The notes under the pieces: model-generated | The model's input: only the letters and a program-made list of their open reading frames with translations | Databases searched by the model: none | What the model was told of the DNA's origin: nothing | Origin: UBA1724 sp963621575 | GTDB lineage: Bacteria > Verrucomicrobiota > Lentisphaeria > Oligosphaerales > Oligosphaeraceae | Direction: 5' to 3' | Assembly: GCA_963621575.1 (NCBI GenBank) | Contig: CAVFEH010000004.1 | Span: 62,001 to 126,000 of the forward strand | Length of the DNA stretch: 64,000 bases | Position numbers and translations under genes: made by a program | Shown here: piece after piece, positions 27,006-35,582 of the stretch | Position numbering within the stretch: the first letter of the stretch is position 1 | Layout: each line of letters starts with the position of its first letter

Positions 27006-28061
27006 ATGAGCAAGATGGAAGGCAAGAGCGAGGCCTACAAGGCGGCCGGCGTTGACATTGACCTGGCGACCCAGTTGTTGAAGAATGTGAAGGGCCGCAT
27101 TGCGGCCACCCGCACTCCGCAGGTGCTGGCTCCCATCGGTGGTTTTGGAGGATTGTATCGCATTGACTTGACACGGTGGAAGCACCCGGTGATGGTGGTC
27201 TCCGTGGACGGCGTGGGCACGAAGCTGATGATCGCCCAGATGATGGAGAAGTTCGATACCGTGGGCCACGACATCGTGAACCACTGCATCAACGACATCG
27301 CGGTGCAGGGCGCCACGCCCGTGTATTTCATGGACTACATCGGCATCGGCAAGATGCGCAGTCCTCTCTACGAGGATGTCCTTTCCGGATGCGCGGACGC
27401 CTGCAAGGCGGAGGGCGTGTGCCTGATCGGCGGCGAGTCCGCGGAAATGCCGGGCATGTATGGCAATGACTTCGACCTGGTGGGCTGCATCACCGGCATT
27501 GTGGAGGAGGACCAGATCATCACGGGCGAGAGGATCCGTCCCGGCCATGTGGCCGTGGCCATCGGTTCCAATGGCCTGCAGACCAATGGGTTCTCCCTGG
27601 CGCGGAAGGTCCTTTTCGAACGTGGCGGCTATGACGTGAAGGACCGTCCCGCCGAGCTGAGGGGCAAGAGCGTGGGCGAGGCCCTTCTGGAGCCCCACCA
27701 GTGCTTCTGGAAGGCGGTGAAGGCGGCCCTGGACGCCAGGTTCCCCCTGGACGGCATCGCGCACATCACCGGCGGCGGACTCTACGACAACGTCCCCCGC
27801 ATCCTGCCCGAAGACGTGGATGTCCATTTCGACGCCTCCAAGATCCTGGACGCGCCACCCGTCTTCTCCCTCATCCAGAAGACCGGCGACATTGATCCCT
27901 ACGAGATGTACCGCGTCTTCAACATGGGCGCCGGAATGGTCTGGTTCGTCCCCCGGGACCGCGCAGATGACGCCATCGCCCTCATCCGCGGCGCCGGCTT
28001 CCGCGCCATGGCAATCGGCGAAGTCGTCTCCGGCAACCGCAAAGTGGAAGTCAGGCTGTAG
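27006..28061 (+). CDS. purM: Phosphoribosylformylglycinamidine cyclo-ligase (AIR synthetase)
   Basis: A 351-residue enzyme of purine synthesis closing the imidazole ring of FGAM with ATP to give AIR. PurM motifs are PIGGFGGLYRI, VSVDGVGTKLMIA, HDIVNHCINDIAVQGATPVYFMDY, GGESAEMPGMY, SNGLQTNGFSLAR and HITGGGLYDNVPRILP. Length is normal. An AGGAAA site precedes ATG 27006 and a second in-frame ATG follows at 27015. It is a single-gene unit with its own promoter-like element; no other pur genes are in the window. Confidence 0.97.
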   Translation: MSKMEGKSEAYKAAGVDIDLATQLLKNVKGRIAATRTPQVLAPIGGFGGLYRIDLTRWKHPVMVVSVDGVGTKLMIAQMMEKFDTVGHDIVNHCINDIAVQGATPVYFMDYIGIGKMRSPLYEDVLSGCADACKAEGVCLIGGESAEMPGMYGNDFDLVGCITGIVEEDQIITGERIRPGHVAVAIGSNGLQTNGFSLARKVLFERGGYDVKDRPAELRGKSVGEALLEPHQCFWKAVKAALDARFPLDGIAHITGGGLYDNVPRILPEDVDVHFDASKILDAPPVFSLIQKTGDIDPYEMYRVFNMGAGMVWFVPRDRADDAIALIRGAGFRAMAIGEVVSGNRKVEVRL

Positions 28062-28140
28062 GCCCGGCCCCGCCGGCTTGCCCGCATGGCTGGCAATTGG
28101 CGGCGGGCAATTCCGGGTGGTGCCGCTCAAAAGAGCGCCG

Positions 28141-29094
28141 ATGCTCCTCCAAGACCTCCAAGAACAGATTCGGAAGATGCGCCTGCGGGGGGTGACCGCC
28201 GTGGCGTTGTCGGAGGAGAACCGCCTGGTCCTGGGGCGTCGTCCGACGAAGCGTCCGGCGGTGGAGGCACCGGCTCCGGTGGCGATGCCCTCTCAGGCAC
28301 AGCGGGGGGAGACGCTCCGGCGCTTTCAGCAGGCGCAACAACCTCAGGCGCCCCAGGCGCAGCCATCCGCCCAGCCGCGCCCGCCCCAGGCGCCCTGCGG
28401 GACGTCGACTCCCGCATCCGGCCGTCGTCCGGCGGCGGAGTCCTCCTATCCCGCGCCTGCGGATGTTACCCAGGCCTCCTGGGAGGAGTTGGAGTGCGCT
28501 TGCCGGACCTGTGCCGGCTGTGGACTGCAAACGGAGCCCCGTGAGATCTTCTTCGAGAGTGGCTGTCGCCAGGCGCCGTTGATGGTCATTGGCGACGGTT
28601 CCCGGAAGACCGTGGATGAGAATGGGGCCGTGGTGGAATCCGCGGAGGACACGCTTCTGTGGAACATGATCCACGCCATGGGACGGGACCGTGAGAGCAC
28701 GGATCCCGCCACCTCGGTGTACGTGGCCAGCGTGGTCAAGTGCGTCATCCGTGACGAGCGGAACGCCTCAAGCCACCGCACGGTGCGGAATTCCGAGGTA
28801 CAGGCGTGCCGTGGGCATCTCCTCCGCCAGATTGCGCTGGTGCGGCCTCGGGTCATTGTGGCGTTTGGGGGCATCACGCTGGCGGCGTTGTTTGGCGGAG
28901 GCAGCATTTTGGAGCTCCGGGGCAGGTGGCAGGAGTTCCAGGGAATTCCGGTGATGCCCACCTACTCTCCCGGTTTTGTGCTGGGCACGGCGCAAAACCA
29001 GAACAAGGAGAAGGCCCTCAAGCGCCTGGTCTGGCAGGATCTTAAGCTTGCCATGGCGAAACTCGCGGAGACGGCGCCGGCGTCGGCGACCTAG
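28141..29094 (+). CDS. Family-4 uracil-DNA glycosylase-like protein with altered catalytic motifs
   Basis: A 317-residue protein. Residues about 45-105 are a Pro/Gln-rich linker; the rest aligns by eye with 4Fe-4S family-4 UDGs. Four cluster cysteines appear kept (CAGCGL, then VVKC and VQACRGHL), as are the frame blocks VRPRVIVAFGG, LRGRWQEFQGIPVMPTY and KRLVWQDLKLAM. But the motif normally GEAPGxxED reads GDGSRKTVDENG, and the HPAYL-type motif reads SPGFVL, losing the usual catalytic His. It may therefore be inactive as a glycosylase or have a different activity. It lies 79 bases after purM. Confidence 0.75.
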   Translation: MLLQDLQEQIRKMRLRGVTAVALSEENRLVLGRRPTKRPAVEAPAPVAMPSQAQRGETLRRFQQAQQPQAPQAQPSAQPRPPQAPCGTSTPASGRRPAAESSYPAPADVTQASWEELECACRTCAGCGLQTEPREIFFESGCRQAPLMVIGDGSRKTVDENGAVVESAEDTLLWNMIHAMGRDRESTDPATSVYVASVVKCVIRDERNASSHRTVRNSEVQACRGHLLRQIALVRPRVIVAFGGITLAALFGGGSILELRGRWQEFQGIPVMPTYSPGFVLGTAQNQNKEKALKRLVWQDLKLAMAKLAETAPASAT

Positions 29095-29134
29095 CTCCCC
29101 GCACGGATCCCCAATCCATTTTTGCATGTTGCAC

Positions 29135-29162
29135 GCCCCCGCCCTCCTTTTTCGGCGGGGGC
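29135..29162. promoter_or_regulatory. Perfect 9-bp GC hairpin upstream of the rpiB-glyA fusion
   Basis: GCCCCCGCC (29135-29143) and GGCGGGGGC (29154-29162) form a perfect 9-bp stem around a 10-base pyrimidine loop (CTCCTTTTTC). It sits 40 bases after the UDG-like stop and 33 before the fusion's ATG. There is no T run after the stem, so it is either a poor terminator or a leader element. Confidence 0.45.
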
Positions 29163-29195
29163 TCCTCAATCTCACCCTAGAACGGAGACAAGACA

Positions 29196-30920
29196 ATGCT
29201 TACCGACTGGAAAACCGCTTCCGGAGTCATCAAGATCGGCCTGGCGTCGGACCACGGGGGCCTGGCGAAGAAGGACTTCCTGGCCGGAGAGTTGCGGAAG
29301 ATGAACGGCTATGAGGTCGTGGACTTCGGACCCGCCTCCCTGGACCCCGAGGACGACTACCCCGATTACGCGGCGCCCCTGTGCGTGGCCCTGCGGGACG
29401 GCAAAATCAACTGCGGCATTCTGGTGTGCCGCAGCGGCGTGGGAATGTCCATTCTTGCCAACCGCTTCCATGGCCTGCGCGCCGCGCTGGTGGAGAGTGT
29501 CCAGAAGGCCCGTGCCTGCCGCGACCACAACGACAGCAATATCCTGGTCACGGGCGGCGACGCCTTGTCCGATGTGGAGACGCTGGAGATCGTGAAGGCC
29601 TGGCTGGACACCCCCTTCAGCCAGGGCGAACGGCACATCCGCCGCCTGGAGAAGGTGGAGAAGGACTCCCTGGACGAGATTGCCGCTCTCCGTGGCGTGG
29701 ATCCCGAGCTGGCGGCCCTCATCGACCGCGAGCAGCGCCGGCAGGAGGACGGGCTGGAGCTCATCGCCAGCGAGAACTTCACCTCCCCCGCTGTCCGCGC
29801 CGCCCAGGGCTCCATCCTCACCAACAAATACGCCGAGGGCCTCCCCGGCAAGCGCTATTACAACGGCTGCACTTTCGTGGACCAGGTGGAGCAGCTGGCC
29901 ATTGACCGCGCGAAGGCGCTCTTCGGCGCCGAGGCGGCCAATGTGCAGCCCCATTCCGGCAGCCAGGCCAACCAGGAGGTCTACTTCGCGCTGCTCCAGC
30001 CCGGCGACACCGTGCTGGGCATGAGCCTGGACGCCGGCGGGCACCTCTCACATGGCCTGAAGGTCAATTTCAGCGGCCGCACCTACAATTTCGTGGGATA
30101 CGGCGTCAGCCGCGACACCGAGACCATCGACTACGACGAGCTGGAGCGGACCGCCCTGGAGATCAAGCCCAAGATGATCCTGGCCGGCGCCTCCGCATAT
30201 CCCCGCACCATCGACTTCCCCCGCCTGCGCCAGATCGCCGACAAGGCGGGATGCCTCCTCATGGTGGACATGGCGCACATCGCCGGACTGGTGGCGGCGG
30301 GCGTCCATCCCAGCCCCGTGCCATACTGTGACGTGGTGACCACCACCACCCACAAGACCCTCCGCGGGCCCCGCGGCGGGCTCATCTTGTGCAAGGAGCA
30401 GTACATCAAGAAGATCAACTCCGCCGTCTTCCCCGGCACCCAGGGCGGCCCCCTGGAGCACGTCATCGCCGCCAAGGCCGTCTGCTTCAAGGAGGCCATG
30501 ACTCCCGAATTCAAGGAGTATGCCGCCCAGGTGGTGAAGAACTGCAAGGCGCTGGCCGCCGCCCTGGCCGAGCGCGGCTTCCGCATCGTCTCCGGCGGCA
30601 CCGACAACCACTGCATGCTGGTGGATCTGCGCCCAAAGAACGTCACCGGCCGCGACGCCGCCGACGCCATGGACAGGGCGGGCATCACGGTCAACAAGAA
30701 CATGATTCCCTTCGACCCTGCGAAGCCCACCGTCACCAGCGGCATCCGCGTGGGAACCGCCGCCGTCACCACCCGCGGCATGAAGGAGCCCGAGATGGTG
30801 AAGATCGCCGACTTCATGACCCGCATTGCGGAGAACATGGACGACGAGGCGGTCGTCGAGCAGGTGCACCAGGAGGTCAAGGCCCTGGCCCACGCCTTCC
30901 CCATGCCACAGTTCAAGTAG
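29196..30920 (+). CDS. glyA: Fusion of RpiB-type sugar-phosphate isomerase and serine hydroxymethyltransferase
   Basis: A single 574-residue open frame. Residues 1 to about 155 are RpiB-like: ASDHGG (D19-H20), CGILVCRSGVGMSI with the catalytic-type Cys78, and DHNDSNILVTGGD with His111. Residues about 159-574 are a complete SHMT: ELIASENFTS, YYNGCTFVDQVEQLA, MVDMAHIAGLVA, and TTTTHKTLRGPRGG with PLP Lys387. RpiB interconverts ribose-5-P and ribulose-5-P; SHMT makes glycine and 5,10-methylene-THF from serine. No stop, internal start with SD, or frameshift separates the parts. An ACGGAGAC site precedes ATG 29196. Both halves keep their key residues. Confidence 0.92.
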   Translation: MLTDWKTASGVIKIGLASDHGGLAKKDFLAGELRKMNGYEVVDFGPASLDPEDDYPDYAAPLCVALRDGKINCGILVCRSGVGMSILANRFHGLRAALVESVQKARACRDHNDSNILVTGGDALSDVETLEIVKAWLDTPFSQGERHIRRLEKVEKDSLDEIAALRGVDPELAALIDREQRRQEDGLELIASENFTSPAVRAAQGSILTNKYAEGLPGKRYYNGCTFVDQVEQLAIDRAKALFGAEAANVQPHSGSQANQEVYFALLQPGDTVLGMSLDAGGHLSHGLKVNFSGRTYNFVGYGVSRDTETIDYDELERTALEIKPKMILAGASAYPRTIDFPRLRQIADKAGCLLMVDMAHIAGLVAAGVHPSPVPYCDVVTTTTHKTLRGPRGGLILCKEQYIKKINSAVFPGTQGGPLEHVIAAKAVCFKEAMTPEFKEYAAQVVKNCKALAAALAERGFRIVSGGTDNHCMLVDLRPKNVTGRDAADAMDRAGITVNKNMIPFDPAKPTVTSGIRVGTAAVTTRGMKEPEMVKIADFMTRIAENMDDEAVVEQVHQEVKALAHAFPMPQFK

Positions 30921-30959
30921 GATACGAAGAAGCGCGTCCCCGGGAGGGGATTCCCCCGT

Positions 30960-31970
30960 ATGGCACTGACCGTCAACTACAATGAAGAAGGCATCGCGGA
31001 CAGCGTGCCGACCTACCTCTTTGACCAGGCGGAGCAGTACCGGGAGAACCCCCGGGATGCCGCCCTGGAGTGGTTCACGTCCGCCATCCAGGGGCTCTCC
31101 CTCCACTTCGGGCTGGCCTCCCTCCTGGGGAAGGGCGAGGAGGTCCCCGGGGACGTCTTGACTCCCGACCAATATGCAGGGCTTTCCGGGCGCTTCGACT
31201 GCAAGAACTTCGATGCCGTGGACATCGTGGAGCTGGCCGTGGCCGCCGGCGCCCGGTATGTGGTCTTCCCCGCCGCGCTCCCCGATGGCTTCTGCCTCTA
31301 CCACAGCCGGTCCTCCGATTTCCATGCCGTGAACAGCGCCGCCAACCGGGATCTGGTGGGCGAGCTGGCCTCCACCTGCGAATACCACGGAATCGGGCTC
31401 TTTCTGGAGTATCCTTTCGGACGAAACCAGCGCCGCCATCCCCAGGGAGTCCCCCAGGGAATCATGGCACAGGGAGAATACCTGGATTTCGTCAAGGGGC
31501 AGCTCCAGGAATTGCTGACCTCCTATGGTCCCGTGGCGGGCATCCGCTTCACCTGCCCGGAGAGCCTCCTGGGGCGCGAGACCCCCTACGACCTGGAGGA
31601 CCTCTATAAGCTGATCCGTTTCCTACAGCCGAACGCCCTGGTCTCGTTCCAGGAGGGATATGCCGGCAGCGAGGACTTCCTCACCTCCGCCGACCTCTCC
31701 TCCGCGAAGGGCCTGCTGGCCTCCAACGCCACCCGGCCCCTGGAGATGCTCCGAATCCTCTCCGGCGGCGCCGACCGCAGCTATTATCCCGAGCTCGCCG
31801 GATCCCACCGGAAGATCGGACAGATCTGGGAGGATCTCCGCGACGCCCACCAGCGCTCCGCGAATCTCCTGCTGAACACCGCCCTCATGCCCGACGGCTC
31901 CCTGGACCTGGAGGATATCCAGAGCCTCCTGGCCGTGGGCGAGCGCATGGAGAAAGAGGGCCGCCCGTGA
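30960..31970 (+). CDS. GH29 (alpha-L-fucosidase)-like TIM-barrel protein lacking catalytic residues
   Basis: A 336-residue protein without signal peptide. It follows the GH29 barrel closely: ALEWFTSAIQGLSLHFG at the start, FDAVDIVELAVAAGARYVVF, DGFCLYHSRSSDFHAVNS, NRDLVGELASTCEYHGIGL, YLDFVKGQLQELLTSYG. But the family motif KHHDGF is changed to ALPDGF, and the nucleophile segment normally like GIWFDG reads GIRFTC, so the Asp is gone. It is also shorter than active enzymes (about 450 or more residues). A non-catalytic sugar-binding or scaffold role is more likely than hydrolysis. It starts 39 bases after the fusion and overlaps the next gene (GTGA). Confidence 0.8.
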   Translation: MALTVNYNEEGIADSVPTYLFDQAEQYRENPRDAALEWFTSAIQGLSLHFGLASLLGKGEEVPGDVLTPDQYAGLSGRFDCKNFDAVDIVELAVAAGARYVVFPAALPDGFCLYHSRSSDFHAVNSAANRDLVGELASTCEYHGIGLFLEYPFGRNQRRHPQGVPQGIMAQGEYLDFVKGQLQELLTSYGPVAGIRFTCPESLLGRETPYDLEDLYKLIRFLQPNALVSFQEGYAGSEDFLTSADLSSAKGLLASNATRPLEMLRILSGGADRSYYPELAGSHRKIGQIWEDLRDAHQRSANLLLNTALMPDGSLDLEDIQSLLAVGERMEKEGRP

Positions 31971-33118
31971 GCTTCCTCCTGGACGAACTGCCCCCCCGGC
32001 TCCCCGAGCCCGTCGACTTGGACCGGGCCGCGGGGCACACGCCCTCCGTCCTCTGCCGCCGGCAGTATGCCGTCCTGGCGGAACGTTATTCCCGGAATCC
32101 CCACGGACTCACCTGCTACGCCGAGGAGAACCGCCGTGCCCTGAAGCTGGCGGAACGCGCGATCCTCCAGGCCGCCGGCGCGCGGGAGCAGGACACCGCC
32201 GTGGTCTGGTGCGCCAATGGCACCGAGGCGCTCAATCTGGCCTTGCGGGGATTCGATTTCGGCGGCCGGCAAGGCGCCCTTGCCTGGGACCGTGGCGGAC
32301 ACAAGGGCCTCACCGCCACCGCACAGTCCCTGGGGGTCCCCCTCCGGGGATTCCTCCTGGACGACCAGGGGAGAATCCCATTCTTCCCGGTGGATGGCGA
32401 CGCCCCCGCCCCCGCCCTGGCCGCGCTTTCCCTGGTCAACAACGAGACCGGGGTCCTCTGGGATGGCGACCGCGCGGGGCTCCCCGCGGGATGCCGCGTC
32501 CTTTTGGACGCCTGCCAGGGCTTTGGAAAACACCCGCTTCCCTGGGAACGCGCCCACGTGGACATGATGGTCCTCTCCAGCCGGAAGGTGGGCGGCCCCG
32601 CCACCGGCGCCGCGCTCCTCCATCGACGGGACCTGAAGCTGAAGGGCCTCCTCACGGGCGGCGGACAGCAGGAGGGGCTCCTCAGCGGCACCGTGGATGT
32701 GGTCTCCTGCCTCCTCTTCGCCGCCGTGGCACAGGAGGTCTGCCAAAAAGCCGGGGACTCCCTGGCCCGCGTGGCCGCGCTCAACCGGCAGCTGCGGGAG
32801 GGCCTCCAGCGCCTGGGAGGCGGCGCCTGGCCACTCTTCTCCCCCGAGAACGCCTCGCCATACATCCTCTATTTCGCGGTCCCCGGACATCAGGGCGCCC
32901 TCGTCGCGCGGCTCCTGGCGGCGCATCACCGCATCCTGGTGGGCTCTGGAAGCGCCTGCAATGCCGAATCCAACGAGACCAGCCCGCTTCTCCAGGCACG
33001 GGGCGTCCCCGAGGACCTGGCTCGGGGCGCCATCCGCGTCAGCCTCGCCCCGGAATCCACCTCCGCCGAAATCACCGCCTTCCTCGACGCCCTGGCGCAG
33101 GTCCTGCGGGAATACTAG
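31967..33118 (+). CDS. Cysteine desulfurase-like class V aminotransferase
   Basis: A 383-residue fold-type I PLP enzyme of the NifS/IscS branch. NGTEALNLAL is the cofactor phosphate region, SLVNNETGVLWD and LLDACQGFGKHPL are family blocks, and the PLP lysine is in SSRKVGGP (the preceding residue is Arg instead of the usual His). The mobile-loop cysteine is in GSGSACNAESNETS. This supports sulfur transfer from cysteine, but the His-to-Arg change and the context leave the substrate open. GTG 31967 overlaps the previous stop (GTGA), so it is translationally coupled to the GH29-like gene. No isc/suf genes are near. Confidence 0.8.
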   Translation: MSFLLDELPPRLPEPVDLDRAAGHTPSVLCRRQYAVLAERYSRNPHGLTCYAEENRRALKLAERAILQAAGAREQDTAVVWCANGTEALNLALRGFDFGGRQGALAWDRGGHKGLTATAQSLGVPLRGFLLDDQGRIPFFPVDGDAPAPALAALSLVNNETGVLWDGDRAGLPAGCRVLLDACQGFGKHPLPWERAHVDMMVLSSRKVGGPATGAALLHRRDLKLKGLLTGGGQQEGLLSGTVDVVSCLLFAAVAQEVCQKAGDSLARVAALNRQLREGLQRLGGGAWPLFSPENASPYILYFAVPGHQGALVARLLAAHHRILVGSGSACNAESNETSPLLQARGVPEDLARGAIRVSLAPESTSAEITAFLDALAQVLREY

Positions 33119-33226
33119 CCGGGGCGCCCTTGGCAAGGACAATGAGGCAGGAGGAGGCCTGGCGGGGGATTGCGCCGCAGACGGTCCCCACTTTCTCCTT
33201 TTTTCCCTCTACTCCCTCTTTATGGT

Positions 33227-34229
33227 ATGACCATCCGAGACTTGGCACGTGAATTGGGGTTGTCGGTGGCGACGGTATCGGTGGCGTTGTCGGATCATCC
33301 GGAGCGCTGCCATTTGTCGGCGGCGACGGTTTCCCGGGTGCGGGCGGCTGCTGCCCGTCTGGGTTACGTTCCGAATCAGCTGGCCATCAAGCTGTTGCGG
33401 AAGGGCGGCACGGACACCATCGGCATCCTTTATCTGCTGGGTTCCACGGATGACCGGATTCTTCCCGTTCTGAACCAGGTCATGAAATACTTGAGCACCC
33501 GAAAGTGCGACTACCAGGTCTTCAGCTGCCTGGACATCCACCACCAGCCTGGCGCCTTCCGGGAGACCATCCGCTACATCCGCGGAATGCGTCTGCGGAC
33601 TCTGGTGATTCTCGGGGCCATCTCGGAGAAGTATCCCCTGGAACCCGACCTCTACAAGGGACTGGATGTCTATGTGACGGACTGCGATATCCAGGGCAGG
33701 GAGATTCCGGATTTCTTCCAGTATGTGGGACTGACCAATCGCTCCGCATTCCACCAGTGGCTCGTCCAGAGCGTGGCGGCGCAGGGCGCACTCCCCATCG
33801 TTACCCACGATGGCCGTCCGGGTCCTGATTCCGGATTGGAAGGAGGAATACGGCACTGTCCTGGAGGATGTCTCTCCCTGGGACGCCTTCCGGGTGGGAC
33901 GCGACTACGGCCGAAAAGTGGCCGCCGCCTTCCGTGCCGGAAAGTGCCGCACCGCCATCTTCCATAACGACCGCATCGCCATGGGCGCCATGGAGGTCCT
34001 TCTGCAGGAGGGAATCCGCATCCCCGGGGACGTCCAGATCTTCGGCTACAACGACTCCGAATTCGACGACTTCACAGCCGTCCCCCTCACCAGCGTGCGG
34101 TCCCCTGCCGGTGAAATGACGATGCGGGTGCTCCGGCACCTGGTGGAAAACACCCCGCTCCCGAAATCCGAAAACTCGAAACTGCTGCTTGTCCAGAGGG
34201 GAAGCACGCTCCCGCTCCCCGGAAAATAA
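33227..34229 (+). pseudogene. LacI-family regulator interrupted by a frameshift
   Basis: From ATG 33227 the frame encodes a LacI N-terminal helix-turn-helix (MTIRDLARELGLSVATVSVAL, about residues 1-21; hinge near ARLGYVPN) and the first ligand-binding subdomain up to about base 33815. After that the family sequence continues in the +1 frame: VLIPDWKEEYGTVLEDV, then IFHNDRIAMGAMEVLL, IPGDVQIFGYNDSEFDDFTAVPLTSV, ending at 34229. The shift falls at or near the GGG at 33820-33822; dropping one G restores a single ~333-residue protein. It may be a real null allele, an assembly error, or less likely a programmed shift. The original frame runs to 33967 as out-of-family sequence. Confidence 0.85.
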
Positions 34230-34277
34230 GGCTGGCAGGACGGTGGCTCCTTGGAGGGGCCGCGTCTCTTTGCGGCG

Positions 34278-35495
34278 CTACGGGATGCGGCGGAGCCGCG
34301 CGGCGAAGGCGCCGTCGCGGTTTTGCGCGGGATAGAGTTGCCGATGGGCTTCCAGGGTGAACCCCGGGTGGGTGCCGAGGAAGGCGTGGACTTGTGCGAT
34401 ATTTTCGTCTTCCTCGATGGAGCAGGTGCTGTAGACGATGCGGCCTCCGGGGCGGACGAGGGGCGCGGCGGCGTCGAGGATTCGTCGCTGGAGGGCGATG
34501 AGGTCCTTCAAGTGCGTGGCGGAGAAGTTCTGCCGGACATCAGGGCGCCGCCGGATGACGCCGGTATTGGAGCACGGGACGTCCAGGAGAACGCCGTCCA
34601 GGGACCGGGGCGGGAGCGCGGGGCTTGTGGCGTCGAGTACCTTGCACTCGGCGAAGGGGAAGGGGGCGAGGTTTTCCTGGAGTCTCGGGAGTCGTGCGGG
34701 GGCGCTGTCGGCGGCCAGGAGGCGCCCTTCCCCCTGCATCCGTTCCGCGATGGCGACGGCCTTTCCGCCGGGGGCGGCGCAAAGGTCCGCCAGGTCCTCT
34801 CCGGGGCGGGGGTCCAGAAGTGCCGGCGCCAGCATCGTGGAGGGATCCTGGAAGTAGAATTCCTGGACGGGGGTTGTTTCGTCGGCGGGCTGGAAGAGCG
34901 TCGCGGTTGCCTCGAAGTCCAGCGGCGAGGGCAGGGGGGCCAGGGAGCCGCGGCGCCGTGCCATGACGGCTGCGGGCTCCTGCAGGAGCGCGGCCAGCGC
35001 GCGGGTCCATTCCCTGCCGTGGGCTTTGAGCCAGCGTTCGTAGAGGGGCGCGGGCAATTGGAGCCGGATGGCCTCCGGGGCCTTCTCCAGGAGGGCGGGG
35101 AGGCTCCTTCTCCCGGGGGCGTCCCGGAGGATTCCGCGCATGACGCCATTGACGAATCCGGCCTCCTGGGTGCCCCAGGCCCGCCGCGCGTGGTCCACGG
35201 CCAGGTTCACCGCGTCGTGGGGGGGCAGTCCGGCCAGCGCGTAGCATTCCACCAGGCACCATTCCAGGAGATGTTGTGTGCGGGGGCGGAGCTTTTTGCA
35301 GCGTTGCTGGAGGAGCCACTGGAGCCCCGGGTGGATGCGATTCCAGGTGAACCAGAGATTTTTGAGGAGGGGGCTGCTGTCCTCGGGGATTCCGGCTCCG
35401 GGCTTTGGGGGATGGGCAAGGAGATTCAGGAAGTCCTGGAGGGACTGTTCCGCGATGGAGGACTTTGCGGTATGTGGAGGCATGTTGGGAGGCAT
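34278..35495 (-). CDS. rsmB: 16S rRNA m5C967 methyltransferase RsmB
   Basis: A 405-residue protein. The N-terminal NusB-like RNA-binding domain includes LLEWCLVECYALAGLPPHDAV. The C-terminal Rossmann methyltransferase has the SAM loop DLCAAPGGKA, motif IV DVPCSNTGVIRRRPDVR with the releasing Cys, and motif VI VYSTCSIEEDEN with the nucleophilic Cys. It methylates C967 of 16S rRNA from SAM. It is divergent from the LysM gene; the AATATAGTA element at 35574-35582 is near-palindromic and could serve either direction. Confidence 0.93.
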   Translation of the reverse strand: MPPNMPPHTAKSSIAEQSLQDFLNLLAHPPKPGAGIPEDSSPLLKNLWFTWNRIHPGLQWLLQQRCKKLRPRTQHLLEWCLVECYALAGLPPHDAVNLAVDHARRAWGTQEAGFVNGVMRGILRDAPGRRSLPALLEKAPEAIRLQLPAPLYERWLKAHGREWTRALAALLQEPAAVMARRRGSLAPLPSPLDFEATATLFQPADETTPVQEFYFQDPSTMLAPALLDPRPGEDLADLCAAPGGKAVAIAERMQGEGRLLAADSAPARLPRLQENLAPFPFAECKVLDATSPALPPRSLDGVLLDVPCSNTGVIRRRPDVRQNFSATHLKDLIALQRRILDAAAPLVRPGGRIVYSTCSIEEDENIAQVHAFLGTHPGFTLEAHRQLYPAQNRDGAFAARLRRIP

Positions 35496-35573
35496 GGAAG
35501 GGGGCCTGTCCCGGCGTGTGCGCCCTGGGGGGATTCAGGGTGTCTTTGGGGAGCCGAAAGCCGGGGGAATGGG

Positions 35574-35582
35574 AATATAGTA
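35574..35582. promoter_or_regulatory. -10-like element (AATATAGTA) between rsmB and the LysM gene
   Basis: The forward reading lies 116 bases before the LysM protein start. The reverse reading (TACTATATT) lies about 80 bases before rsmB. It is in the same class as the other octamers in this window. Confidence 0.4.

Noticed and set aside
33815..33830. Programmed +1 frameshift in LacI.
   Set aside because: No known shift signal (no stop codon at the site, no slippery release-factor-like context), and LacI proteins are not known to use one; indel or sequencing error is more likely.
33810..34229. The second half of LacI as an independent gene with its own ATG at 33810.
   Set aside because: It begins inside the ligand-binding domain, lacks a start signal and continues the family sequence of the first frame, so one frameshifted gene is the simpler reading.
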